From positions 62,001 through 126,000 of the forward strand of contig DITV01000002.1 in the NCBI GenBank assembly GCA_002422915.1: a stretch of DNA of 64,000 nucleotides, read 5' to 3'. The stretch comes from Candidatus Saccharibacteria bacterium UBA6175 (GTDB lineage Bacteria > Patescibacteriota > Saccharimonadia > Saccharimonadales > Saccharimonadaceae). The notes below the pieces were generated by a model, which searched no databases, had not been told where the DNA came from, and saw only the letters and a program-made list of their open reading frames with translations. The translations under genes and the position numbers were made by a program. Of this stretch, positions 24,142-32,860 are shown in pieces (within the stretch, counting starts at the first letter, position 1; each line of letters begins with the position of its first letter).

Positions 24142-26727
24142 TTACTCTGTTGTTTTCTTCTTGCGGCTTCGCGTACGTTTGCGCTTTGGCTTGGCGGGGG
24201 CATCGCTGCTGACCTCTGTTACAACAGGGGTGGCAATCACCTGCCCTACTGCTTTTGCGCCGGCATCAACCGGCCAGTTTTTGGCCTGTGACGGCGTCTG
24301 AGGCTGTTGGCGAAGCGATTCAGGAACTTGGATAGCTTCTGCAATCTCACGTTCCACATCGGCACGAGAGCGGCTGTAGACGCGTCGGGTGTTCTCGATA
24401 ATGAGGGCTGTACCGTCTGATTGAGCAGGCGGCAGGGTTAAGGTGGTCGCGCTAAAGGCCGGTGCCTTCTCGCCGTTAATCACCATATTGATAATGAAGT
24501 GACGGTTGTGCATTTGCAGGAGGTCTTGCGGTTCAAACTGTGGCTCAAATTGCTTTGAGAGGATGGGGGCGTCGTCGGCGGATACGCGGAATGAGATCAT
24601 GGTGCCGACGTTACCAAACACTGCGTCGCGAACGGTGTCGGTCATCTGGCTGATGTACTGGTTAGCGACCGTCAGGTTCAGCCCATACTTACGAGCTTCT
24701 GACAGAATAGTCGCAAACGAATCAGTCGCAAAGTTCTGGAATTCGTCGACATACAGATAGAATGGACGGCGGTCGGCTATGTCAGCGATGTCGCTCCGGC
24801 TCATGGCGGCCAGTTGGATCTTCGTCACCATGAATGCCCCGAGAATCGCGGCGTTGTCTTCCCCGATGAGTCCCTTTGAGAGATTGACGACCAGAATCTT
24901 GCCTTCATCCATCATCTGGCGAATGTTGAAGGTCGATTTTGGCTGACCGATGATATTACGGATGACGGGGTTGGCCGTAAAGGCCCCCACCTTGTTGAGG
25001 ACGGGCGCAATGGCTTCAGACTGGAACTTATCATTCCAGCTGGCGAATTCGATCTTCCAGAAGTTAAGCACCACCGTGTCGGTACAATAGCTGAGGGTTT
25101 CAGTACGGAACTTTTTATCGGTGAGCATGCGGGTAATGTCGAGCATGGTGGTTTCCGGGCGATCGAGCAAGGCCAGGATGGTGTAACGCAGGATATATTC
25201 GAGCCGTGGGCCCCAGCTTTCGCCGAACATACGCTTTAAGACCCCGATCACTTCGGAGCTAATATTCGATTTTTGGCTAGGGTTAGTGACTTCAAGCGGA
25301 TTGAAGCCGAGCGGATAGGCCGTGTCGGCGGGGTTGAAGTAGACGACGTCTTTCAGGCGGCTGCCGGGGATGAACCGGAGGTTGTTAACGGCAAAGTCAC
25401 CGTGCGGGTCGATGATGGCGTAGCCATGCCCATGGAAGATGTCACTGAGTGCAAACAACTCAAGGGTTCCCGACTTACCGGCTCCGGTTTGTCCGATAAT
25501 GTAGACGTGACGTGAGCGGTCGCTGCGGAGCATACCAAACTGATGGTTGATGCCGCGGAAATTGGTCAGGCCAAAGGCACTGATATTCTCGTCGATAGCC
25601 GGGTTGCCGCTGATAATTGGCAGTTTGGCCGGTGGTTCGGCGGTCTTTGAAGAAGCCCAGACGATGTTGGGTGTTTCAACGTTGGTATGCGGCAAGTGGA
25701 AGACACTGGCGAGCTCTTCGATATTCAGAATGAAGCCGTTACGGCCAAAGAGTCGCTGACGATAGCGAGCAAGATCTTCCTTCTTAAAACTGGCGCCGGT
25801 GACTTTAAACCCGTTGAGGTTGGTACTGTTGTATTGCTTAAACGTCCCCACAATTGCTTGCATGCGTTGACGAGCACTGGTTTGACTCTCACCCAAGTAT
25901 GCGAGACGAATCTTTACTTCGTAGCCAAGCTTGTTGGCCTTTTTTTCAGCCTCGGCGATACGAGTTTTGTCACGATCGGACAACTCTTTAACGACGGCGG
26001 TCGCGGTCCCCTGCTCTGGTGGTTTCCAGAGGGCCTCAAAGACACCGCCAATCCACGACATGCCGCCACCAGCCAGGCTTGAGGATTTACCGCCGCGAAC
26101 GGCCTTAATCCACTTTTCAGAGCCTTTGTGCCAGTCATCGGCGATTGGTTTGACGAGGATCTGTATCCAGATTTCTTCACCACTTGATTCAAGCTTGGCG
26201 AGCGTTCCGGTGATACCTGCCAGTGGGTCGACTTCAAAACTTTGAAACGTTTTGATTGGGAGGACTTCGTTGTCGGTGAGAACGATTTCTGCGGTGTGAA
26301 CGACAGTGTGCTGACGTTCATGAGCGACGTAATCTTCTTCAGCATCACGAATCTGGACGGTTGGATACTGAGAATAGATTTGGCTTTCCACAAAGCTACG
26401 CAGTGTTTTTGGTACCCAGGTGTAGAATCGAATTTGTCCGTTGACCGATGCAATTTCAAAGCTGAGGTGTTCTTGGACTCCCCCGTTCGCCTTGAGTTCT
26501 GAGCGATCACGGAGGATGCCATGGAGGCTGGCGAAGAGCTGCTCGGCGGCAAGCTCTTGCTTGTCGTTCGTCTTTGGAATTTCGAGAATCAAAAGGTCGC
26601 TCTCGACGTCCATTTGAGCCTCGATGCGGCGCCAGTTACGCCACGTTAAAAAGAGGAGTACCAAAACAATCGGTAGCCAGACGTACCATTGGAGTAAGAA
26701 GCTGAAAAGGTCTCCGAGGATATTCAT
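24142..26727 (-). CDS. VirD4/HerA-like membrane-anchored ATPase
   Basis: 861-aa P-loop ATPase of the type IV secretion coupling-protein/HerA-FtsK class. One N-terminal transmembrane helix (about 8-28) is followed by a 370-residue domain with WVPKTLRSFVESQIYSQYP, common in CPR homologues. Walker A is GQTGAGKS (412-419), IIDPHGDFAV is adjacent, Walker B is YLYVDEFQ (657-664), and a sensor-like NLTVANQYISQM follows. The C-terminus is Lys/Arg-rich (KPKRKRTRSRKKKTTE), suited to nucleic acid binding. No other secretion genes are in the window, so DNA transfer or translocation is inferred. Confidence 0.85.
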   Translation of the reverse strand: MNILGDLFSFLLQWYVWLPIVLVLLFLTWRNWRRIEAQMDVESDLLILEIPKTNDKQELAAEQLFASLHGILRDRSELKANGGVQEHLSFEIASVNGQIRFYTWVPKTLRSFVESQIYSQYPTVQIRDAEEDYVAHERQHTVVHTAEIVLTDNEVLPIKTFQSFEVDPLAGITGTLAKLESSGEEIWIQILVKPIADDWHKGSEKWIKAVRGGKSSSLAGGGMSWIGGVFEALWKPPEQGTATAVVKELSDRDKTRIAEAEKKANKLGYEVKIRLAYLGESQTSARQRMQAIVGTFKQYNSTNLNGFKVTGASFKKEDLARYRQRLFGRNGFILNIEELASVFHLPHTNVETPNIVWASSKTAEPPAKLPIISGNPAIDENISAFGLTNFRGINHQFGMLRSDRSRHVYIIGQTGAGKSGTLELFALSDIFHGHGYAIIDPHGDFAVNNLRFIPGSRLKDVVYFNPADTAYPLGFNPLEVTNPSQKSNISSEVIGVLKRMFGESWGPRLEYILRYTILALLDRPETTMLDITRMLTDKKFRTETLSYCTDTVVLNFWKIEFASWNDKFQSEAIAPVLNKVGAFTANPVIRNIIGQPKSTFNIRQMMDEGKILVVNLSKGLIGEDNAAILGAFMVTKIQLAAMSRSDIADIADRRPFYLYVDEFQNFATDSFATILSEARKYGLNLTVANQYISQMTDTVRDAVFGNVGTMISFRVSADDAPILSKQFEPQFEPQDLLQMHNRHFIINMVINGEKAPAFSATTLTLPPAQSDGTALIIENTRRVYSRSRADVEREIAEAIQVPESLRQQPQTPSQAKNWPVDAGAKAVGQVIATPVVTEVSSDAPAKPKRKRTRSRKKKTTE

Positions 26728-26773
26728 ACTGTTAATGCTATTCTCTCACCTCTGGGGCGATCTGGCAATGACT

Positions 26774-27826
26774 CTAGCCTTCGACGAGGGTGTAGGTTGC
26801 TTTCGCAACCCGCTTAAACTGCGGCTTGCTTTGCAAGTTGAGAAGGATGGTCGTTTCTTTCACTTGGCGGCTTTTGAGGACGCGCTTGACGATTTCGTCG
26901 CGGTGAAGTGGCTCTTTGGCGTCCTTGAGGACGCTGGCAATAATATCAGCAACGGTTCCCTTGCTGTAGCCCCAGTTGTCGAGGGCGTAAATACCGCGGC
27001 CGATCAGGACGAAGCGCTTGTCCTTGATAAGTTCGTTATGGATGGCCTGCGTGGTCACATCTTTGCGCTTAAAGCTACTATCTTTAATGGCTTTGGCGAT
27101 ATCTGAAAAGTGAAGTGGCTTCTTGTTTTCGGCCAAGATCACGTAGATCTTGTCACGGATGTTCTTAGGGTTAACCGTTGGCCATTTGGCAAGGCCCCAG
27201 CTGTCTTTGAGGTGCGCGAGCTGCTTACTCACCGAAGCGAGCGCTTTGACGTGGCTTGGGTGCTCGTAACTAAGTGCTTCGTGTAGCTGGTCGAGGCTCA
27301 TTGGCTCGCCCTTCTCTTTGATCGTTTTGACGATGGTGTCGATGTGGCCGCGAATTTTCTTCTCGTCGCCGTACTCAGCGATCGCAACTGAATGGTGGTA
27401 ATTGTCGTTTTCGTCGATGACGGTGAGGCCGGGAGAAAGGGTGGCGATGAAGGCGACGTGGGCACGCTCTTTGGCGTCGGTCGGGCGGCCGTACAAGAGG
27501 TCGGCAAGGTCTTGAATGCGCGCAGCGCGGCCCATCTCACTGAGGTGTCGGATAAAGACTTTTTCGAGGGCAGAGACGACTTCAGTCTTGCCTTCTTCGG
27601 CGGCAATTTTGAGGCGGACAAGGATAGCTTTTTCAAGCTGTCGGACGCGTTCACGGGTGATGCCGAGGAGTTCACCAATCTGTTCGAGGGTTTCACGACG
27701 ATCATACAGACCAAAACGGCGTGAAATGATTTCTCGCTCGCGCTCTTGTTCAATGAGGCTGATGATGTCACCTACTCCGGCGGAGAGGTCGATGGTCTGT
27801 TTCGCTTCGGCAATTGTGTCGCTCAT
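26774..27826 (-). CDS. Sigma-70 region 4 fused to HARE-HTH domains
   Basis: 350 aa. Residues about 20-75 are a sigma-70 region 4 helix-turn-helix (REIISRRFGLYDRRETLEQI, then LLGITRERVRQLEKA), which in sigma factors reads the -35 element. No region 2 for -10 recognition is present. The C-terminal half carries at least one HARE-HTH domain (IRDKIYVILAENKKPLHFSD and FVLIGRGIYALDNWGY) and a second related winged-helix (PLHRDEIVKRVLKSR). HARE-HTH is the domain of RNA polymerase delta subunit. It is probably an RNA polymerase-associated regulator. It has a perfect consensus promoter. Confidence 0.85.
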   Translation of the reverse strand: MSDTIAEAKQTIDLSAGVGDIISLIEQEREREIISRRFGLYDRRETLEQIGELLGITRERVRQLEKAILVRLKIAAEEGKTEVVSALEKVFIRHLSEMGRAARIQDLADLLYGRPTDAKERAHVAFIATLSPGLTVIDENDNYHHSVAIAEYGDEKKIRGHIDTIVKTIKEKGEPMSLDQLHEALSYEHPSHVKALASVSKQLAHLKDSWGLAKWPTVNPKNIRDKIYVILAENKKPLHFSDIAKAIKDSSFKRKDVTTQAIHNELIKDKRFVLIGRGIYALDNWGYSKGTVADIIASVLKDAKEPLHRDEIVKRVLKSRQVKETTILLNLQSKPQFKRVAKATYTLVEG

Positions 27827-27888
27827 GCGTCTCTGTCTTTCTTTCCCACCACCACGGGAGTTACAGGTTTGTATCCTTTAATGTTAAC

Positions 27889-27917
27889 ATTATATAAGAT
27901 TATTTATATTATGTCAA
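27889..27917 (-). promoter_or_regulatory. Consensus sigma-70 promoter of the sigma4-HARE gene
   Basis: Minus strand TTGACA (27912-27917), 17-nt spacer and TATAAT (27889-27894), a full match to consensus. Transcription should start near 27882, giving a leader of about 56 nt. Confidence 0.85.
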
Positions 27918-27987
27918 ACATTTTGTCTGGTTAATTCATTATAGCATGAAATAGACAGTGCCTGTAAATAGTGTTGTGAGACTTTAG

Positions 27988-27996
27988 TTATCCACA
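27988..27996 (+). promoter_or_regulatory. Isolated DnaA-box sequence
   Basis: TTATCCACA, a perfect DnaA box, lies in the short gap between the sigma4-HARE gene and the end of topA. It is single and may be chance. Confidence 0.3.
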
Positions 27997-28013
27997 ATAT
28001 GTGGTATATATGG

Positions 28014-30326
28014 CTACTTTTTGGTGGTTTTGCGACGAGGGATGCGCTTCTTACTTGTCGGGGCGTCGGCGATCATCTGCTTGGCCTGCTCGTGAGTGAT
28101 GTCTTTTGGCTCGGTGCCCTTTGGAATCTTGGCGTTCTTCTTACCATCAGTAACGTACGGGCCGTAACGACCGTTGAGGACTTTAATGCCGTCGCCAAAA
28201 TCAGAGATGTTCTTCTCGGCCTCGGCCTTTAGCTTGTCGGCATAGAGTTGGAGCGACTCTTCGAGGGTAATCGTGTGAGGGTCAAGCGGTTTAATGCTAA
28301 CGAAGAGCTTGTCGACTTGAATGTATGGGCCAAAGCGGCCGATGTTGGCTTTGATATCTTTTCCATCTTCAGTTTGGCCGACCAGGCGTGGGAGTTGGAA
28401 GGCCTTGAGAGCTTGTTCGAGGGTCACCGTCTCGATGCGTGCACCGGCGGGCATCGGGGCAAACAGAGGCTTGTTTTCTTTATCTTCGGTATCACCAAGT
28501 TGGAGCATTGGGCCAAAGCGACCAAAGCGGGCGTAGATCATCTTACCTGATTTTGGGTCAGTTCCGACAGGTGTAGACTGGGCAACTTTCGAACGATCGA
28601 TATCACCCGACTTAGCAACGAGTTCATGGAACGGCGTGTAGAATTTTTCCAGCATGACGTTGCGGGCCAATGCACCAGCGGCGATTTTGTCGAAGTCCTC
28701 TTCAACTTCAGCGGTAAAGCCGTAGTCAACAATTTGTTCGAAGTGCTCAGTTAAGAAGTCGCTGATCATCATACCGATGGCGGTGGGGACGAGCTTACCG
28801 CGGTCGGAGCCAGTTTTCTCTTGTATTATTTCTCGTGCAACCGTGTCGTCATTGAGCGTAAAGGTGATGACGTCACGTGGCTCGCCTTCGCCTTCGCCCT
28901 TCACGGCGTAATCGCGGGCCTGGATGGTGTTAATAATCGTGGCATAGGTGGAAGGACGGCCGATGCCGAGCTCTTCGAGCTTCTTCACGAGGCTTCCTTC
29001 GGTGTAGCGGGCGGGCGGACGAGCAAAGATTTGCTTGGCAAGTGCTGACTCGAGTGCGAGCTGGTCGCCCGATGACATTGCGGGGAGGATATCCGGATCC
29101 TTCTTGCCGCCACCGTAGACGCGCAGGAATCCATCGAAGAGGATCACTTCTCCCTTGGCTTCAAATGCAGTGTTCTGGCCAGAAATGGCAATTGTGACAG
29201 TAGTTTTCTCGAGCTTAGCAGGGGCCATTTGGCTGGCGAGAGTACGGCGGCGAATCAGGTCGTAGAGTTTTTGGTCGTATTCGTTGCCACTTCCCTTTTC
29301 AAGGGCCATGTCGGTGGGGCGAATCGCTTCGTGCGCTTCCTGGGCGCTTGATGACTTGGTTTTGAACTGGCGCACTTGTGAGTATTCAGCGCCGAATTGC
29401 CGCGTGATATAGTCGGCAGCAGCGGCGATCGCTTGTCCGCTCAGATTGACTGAGTCGGTTCGCATGTAAGTAATCTTTCCTTCTTGGTAGAGCTTTTGGG
29501 CGCTCGACATCGTGGCGCGGGCACCAAAGCCAAGCTTAGAGTTAGCTTCTTGTTGGAGGGTGCTGGTGGTGAACGGTGCGCCTGGGGTACGGGTACCGGG
29601 GCTGGTAGTAACGTCAGCAACGGTAAAGGAGGCACCTTTTAGGGATTCAAGGAAGGCCTGAGCTTCGGTTTCGGTGGCGAACTTCTTTGGCAGCTCGGCT
29701 TTGACGGTGAGACCGTCGTGCGTGAATTCGGCCGTGACCTTAAACTGGAAGGAGCCTTCGAAGGCTTGAATCTCGCGCTCACGTTCAACCAATAGGCGGA
29801 CGGCTGGCGATTGCACACGACCGGCCGACTTTCCACCGGGAACTTTCTGCCAAATGACCGGAGATAGTTCGAATCCGACGAGTCGGTCAAGAATCTGACG
29901 GGCTTGTTGGGCTTGAACCAGCTCCATATCGACGAAGCGCGGTTCGGTAATGGCATTTTCAATAGCGGTTTTGGTAATTTCGTGGAAGACGATCCGCTTG
30001 GTCTTTTTTGGGTCGAGGCCAAGAACCTCACACAGGTGCCAGGCTATCGCCTCACCTTCGCGGTCTTCATCGGTTGCGAGCCAGACTTCTTCAGCCACCT
30101 TGACTGCTTTTTTTAGCTCGTTAATGGTTTTGCGCTTGTCGGCGTCAATTTCATAGGTAGTAGCAAACCCAGCGGCAACATCGATCGGCGGCGTGCCGGT
30201 CTTTGTTTTCTTGGCAATCGAGCGAATGTGCCCAATACTTGAGAGCACTTTAAAGTCCTTACCGAGGTATTTCTCGATGGTTTTGGCCTTTGCGGGCGAC
30301 TCGACAATGACAAGATGTTTAGACAT
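28014..30326 (-). CDS. topA: DNA topoisomerase I
   Basis: 770-aa type IA topoisomerase that relaxes negative supercoils. It begins with the Toprim motif LVIVESPAKAKTIEKYLG, then IGHIRSI, ATDEDREGEAIAWHL, and the active-site tyrosine in ITYMRTDSVNLS. The C-terminal part has three GRFGPYI-type repeats (Toprim_C repeats) in place of zinc fingers, and a Lys/Arg-rich tail. It is downstream of dprA on the same strand, 71 nt away. Confidence 0.97.
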   Translation of the reverse strand: MSKHLVIVESPAKAKTIEKYLGKDFKVLSSIGHIRSIAKKTKTGTPPIDVAAGFATTYEIDADKRKTINELKKAVKVAEEVWLATDEDREGEAIAWHLCEVLGLDPKKTKRIVFHEITKTAIENAITEPRFVDMELVQAQQARQILDRLVGFELSPVIWQKVPGGKSAGRVQSPAVRLLVEREREIQAFEGSFQFKVTAEFTHDGLTVKAELPKKFATETEAQAFLESLKGASFTVADVTTSPGTRTPGAPFTTSTLQQEANSKLGFGARATMSSAQKLYQEGKITYMRTDSVNLSGQAIAAAADYITRQFGAEYSQVRQFKTKSSSAQEAHEAIRPTDMALEKGSGNEYDQKLYDLIRRRTLASQMAPAKLEKTTVTIAISGQNTAFEAKGEVILFDGFLRVYGGGKKDPDILPAMSSGDQLALESALAKQIFARPPARYTEGSLVKKLEELGIGRPSTYATIINTIQARDYAVKGEGEGEPRDVITFTLNDDTVAREIIQEKTGSDRGKLVPTAIGMMISDFLTEHFEQIVDYGFTAEVEEDFDKIAAGALARNVMLEKFYTPFHELVAKSGDIDRSKVAQSTPVGTDPKSGKMIYARFGRFGPMLQLGDTEDKENKPLFAPMPAGARIETVTLEQALKAFQLPRLVGQTEDGKDIKANIGRFGPYIQVDKLFVSIKPLDPHTITLEESLQLYADKLKAEAEKNISDFGDGIKVLNGRYGPYVTDGKKNAKIPKGTEPKDITHEQAKQMIADAPTSKKRIPRRKTTKK

Positions 30327-30397
30327 ATAAGGTGTGATGGTGCTTCTGCTTGCTTATCCAGTGAAACACAAGAGCGTACTTTACACAAATGGAGCAG

Positions 30398-31261
30398 CTA
30401 CGTCAACGCCCATCGGTTTCCGCCGATTGATCTGATGACACCGTCGACTTCGAGCATGGTCATTGTTGTGAAATACATTGCTGGCGTCAGCCGAGAGTGT
30501 GTGAGCAGCGCCTCACCGTGATCAGTTCCTGATTCTATTAACGACAAAAGAGTCCGTGCATCGCCTGTGTAGGCGTGGCTGAGTGGTTGTGTATGGGCTA
30601 TGTCGACCAGGTGTGGTGCAATCACTGTTAAGATGTCTTCAGCTGATAGCACCGGATGCGCCCCCTGCTGAATCAGTCGGTTCGGGCCAACCGATTGCTG
30701 GCTGGTAATCGGTCCTGGTACGGCAAACACCTCTTTCCCCTGCTCGAGGGCGTGTGTGACAGTTGAGAGAGTACCGCTCCGTTCACCTGCTTCAACAACG
30801 ATAACAGCATCGGCGAGGCCACTGACGAGTCGGTTACGCTCCAGAAAATGGTGTTTCATGGGGAGGGCGTCGTGCGGATACTCGCTGATAAGTGCCCCTC
30901 CGTCGCGCACGATGTCTTCAGCCATTCCTGTGTGAGCCCTGGGGTAGATAGCACCGAGACCGCCGGCAAGAACCGCGATCGTCGTACCACCGACGTTGAG
31001 CGCGCCTTTATGGGCGGTGGCGTCGATGCCATAGGCTAGGCCGCTAATAATGACGACGCCCTTTCGAGCGAGCTTCTCAGCCAGTTCTAAGGCCACCTGT
31101 GTACCATACGAAGTGGGCCGCCGTGATCCAATAATCGCGACCGACAACCGGCGCTGTTCTGGCAGCTCACCATATACATGTACTATTTTTGGCACTTTTG
31201 CAATACTACCTACAATCTGTAAGTACTTATGGTTTAGAGGAGAAATACTATTGATTTTCAT
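30398..31261 (-). CDS. dprA: DNA processing protein DprA
   Basis: 287-aa DprA/Smf, which loads RecA on incoming single-stranded DNA in natural transformation. It shows the Rossmann-like core VAIIGSRRPTSYGTQVALEL, ISGLAYGIDATAHKGAL, LAGGLGAIYPRAH and FLERNRLVSGLADAVIVVEA, with a C-terminal winged helix (MLEVDGVIRSIGGNRW). In CPR bacteria it pairs with type IV pili for DNA uptake. It is divergent from the structured RNA at 31318; the two promoters overlap. Confidence 0.93.
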   Translation of the reverse strand: MKINSISPLNHKYLQIVGSIAKVPKIVHVYGELPEQRRLSVAIIGSRRPTSYGTQVALELAEKLARKGVVIISGLAYGIDATAHKGALNVGGTTIAVLAGGLGAIYPRAHTGMAEDIVRDGGALISEYPHDALPMKHHFLERNRLVSGLADAVIVVEAGERSGTLSTVTHALEQGKEVFAVPGPITSQQSVGPNRLIQQGAHPVLSAEDILTVIAPHLVDIAHTQPLSHAYTGDARTLLSLIESGTDHGEALLTHSRLTPAMYFTTMTMLEVDGVIRSIGGNRWALT

Positions 31262-31281
31262 ACAGTTTTATTTCTAAAAGT

Positions 31282-31311
31282 ATTGACATTATGTCAAATA
31301 AGTGCTAATAT
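31282..31311 (+). promoter_or_regulatory. Consensus promoter of the structured RNA, in a palindrome shared with dprA
   Basis: TTGACA (31283-31288), exact 17-nt spacer, TAATAT (31306-31311). The -35 lies in the palindrome TTGACATTATGTCAA (31283-31297), whose other half offers a TTGACA on the minus strand at about the right distance for dprA. One repressor or RNA polymerase itself could therefore couple the two units. Confidence 0.8.
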
Positions 31312-31317
31312 CCAACA

Positions 31318-31687
31318 TGATTGGTTGCTCTGCGAGGGTGACCAAGCACCTTATACCCCCTATTCTAACTTATGTTAGGTTACATACACGGCGCCGCTAA
31401 AGTATCTACCCTCCACTTTCTTGGCTTCCAGAACTACCTCGGTAGCGACGGTGACAGCCTTGTATGTATACTAATCCCTTTAACGCCGCTATTCCCCTGG
31501 GAGTAACGGAACCCCGTTTATAGCGATCTCACTTTGGCGACTATCCAGTAGTGAGGTGCCTTTACCGGCATCGCAGGCGCGCACCACTATATATTTCTGG
31601 TTGCTACCGCTTCGTCGAGACCGCTCGGGTGGGTTAAAGGGTAAAACGAGCTCACAGTGATGCCCACCCTTACTGTGAGCTTTTTTT
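31318..31687 (+). ncRNA. About 370-nt structured RNA of unrecognised family
   Basis: Bounded by a consensus promoter and the strong terminator at 31650-31687, with no coding potential. Domain 1 is closed by TACATACA/TGTATGTA (31381-31388 with 31461-31468) and contains a CTAC-CTCG-GTAG hairpin. Domain 2 is closed by CCCTTTAAC/GTTAAAGGG (31476-31484 with 31633-31641). Domain 2 holds a CGCTAT/ATAGCG branch (31487-31492 with 31520-31525) with two small hairpins, a CTCACT/AGTGAG hairpin (31528-31533 with 31550-31555), and a GGTGC/GCACC hairpin. CTAAC-TTAT-GTTAG (31365-31378) lies upstream. I found none of the tmRNA, RNase P, SRP or 6S signatures I know. A diverged form of a housekeeping RNA cannot be excluded. 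Confidence 0.75.
31650..31687 (+). terminator. Intrinsic terminator of the structured RNA
   Basis: GCTCACAGT (31650-31658) pairs perfectly with ACTGTGAGC (31672-31680), followed by seven T. The convergent gene ending at 31690 may use the same hairpin. Confidence 0.9.
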
Positions 31688-31689
31688 AT

Positions 31690-32202
31690 TTATTTCTCTT
31701 TAAACAAACTATAAAAACGAGTGCCATCGTCATTTTCGCCGTAGGCTTCGATGACACGGTTGAGTGAGTCTTCAAGAAAAACGACGTCTTTATCATCTAA
31801 GTCGAAAAAAGGTTTTTGAAAAGGAACGGGATTCTGACGAGGAACGGTTCGATCGAGCTCCGTCACATAGAGGCAATCATCCATTCCGATGTAGCACTCG
31901 CCTGCTTTACAAAGCATTCCGGGCAGCCTCCACAGCATGATTGATTGCCGCGAGAGCATAATTGTCTCCGTTTCGGGGATATATTGCTTGAAACGCACTT
32001 CTTTTAAGACGGAGAGATCGTAGAAACGGTCGACGTCTTTAAGAAGTGAGGAAACGTCGATCAACTGCTTCGATACAGACTGGCGCCACTCATCGATACT
32101 TTCTATGTCTGTGTCTTTGAGCCATTCAGTCTTTTTGAGGTAGACACGAGCCCGATGCATCGTTTCGGCTTCTGGAACATGATATACTTCGCGTTCGCTC
32201 AT
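31690..32202 (-). CDS. Unknown 170-aa protein
   Basis: Soluble acidic protein (MSEREVYHVPEAETM at the start, VVFLEDSLNRVIEAYGEND near the end). It starts 4 nt after the pth stop codon on the same strand, so it is co-transcribed with pth. No motif or family is recognised. Confidence 0.65.
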   Translation of the reverse strand: MSEREVYHVPEAETMHRARVYLKKTEWLKDTDIESIDEWRQSVSKQLIDVSSLLKDVDRFYDLSVLKEVRFKQYIPETETIMLSRQSIMLWRLPGMLCKAGECYIGMDDCLYVTELDRTVPRQNPVPFQKPFFDLDDKDVVFLEDSLNRVIEAYGENDDGTRFYSLFKEK

Positions 32203-32205
32203 AAG

Positions 32206-32769
32206 CTACAGTTTCTTGCTCGTACTTTCATGCGTGCCGTTGATGAACCTTGTCGCCAGTTTCGCAACTTCCGGGGCGATCTCATTCTTAAGCGAAGCCT
32301 CTTCATCAGCCGTAAAGCGGCTCAATACGAAATCCGCGTCATCCATGCGATCGCGCATCTCGTTCCAAATACCGATCCTTATGCGAGCATAATGCTCACC
32401 CACCGCAGCGTTGATACTTTTTATACCGTTATTGCCAGCATCGCTCCCCTTTTCGCGGGTCCGAATTGTGCCGAATGGCAAGGCGAGGTCGTCGTGAATC
32501 ACGAGTAGGTCTGATGAGGGGTCAATTTTGTAGAAGTCGATGATCGACCGTGCAACCGAGCCGGTTTCGTTGTAGAAGGTCTGAGGAAGGACAAAGAGAA
32601 CCTTTTCGCCGTCAATCGTTTGCTCACTGATCATTGCTTTCCATTTTGAAACCTCTTTCCAGCTGCCGCCCAGCGTCTCAACGAGTTGTGAAACCAACAA
32701 GAATCCGGCGTTATGTCGAGTGTGCCCGTACTGTGTGCCGGGGTTGCCTTGGGCGAGGATGACTTTCAT
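32206..32769 (-). CDS. pth: Peptidyl-tRNA hydrolase
   Basis: 187-aa Pth, which recycles peptidyl-tRNA. It shows VILAQGNPGTQYGHTRHNAGF with the catalytic His in TRHNAG, then LPQTFYNETG, VIHDDLALPFG and GSDAGNNGIKSI. A TACAAT -10 box (minus strand, 32776-32781) lies 6 nt before the ATG, predicting a leaderless mRNA. Confidence 0.95.
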   Translation of the reverse strand: MKVILAQGNPGTQYGHTRHNAGFLLVSQLVETLGGSWKEVSKWKAMISEQTIDGEKVLFVLPQTFYNETGSVARSIIDFYKIDPSSDLLVIHDDLALPFGTIRTREKGSDAGNNGIKSINAAVGEHYARIRIGIWNEMRDRMDDADFVLSRFTADEEASLKNEIAPEVAKLATRFINGTHESTSKKL

Positions 32770-32809
32770 GGGTCTATTGTACCTGATTGATTTATATCTT
32801 AAAGTGTGT

Positions 32810-32840
32810 TATAATATGAAAGATCTGAGAAATTCTCAGA
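32810..32840 (+). promoter_or_regulatory. Promoter and palindromic leader hairpin
   Basis: TATAAT (32810-32815) is followed 8 nt later by the perfect 17-nt palindrome TCTGAGAA-A-TTCTCAGA (32824-32840). It would form a hairpin at the very 5' end of the transcript, or serve as a dyad operator just downstream of the start site. Confidence 0.6.
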
Positions 32841-32860
32841 CGATGTCGAAAGGCACGAAC

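Noticed and set aside
31318..31687. tmRNA, RNase P RNA, SRP RNA or 6S RNA
   Set aside because: smpB in the window made tmRNA attractive, but there is no tRNA-like T arm or CCA end. The RNase P and SRP signature strings are absent on both strands.
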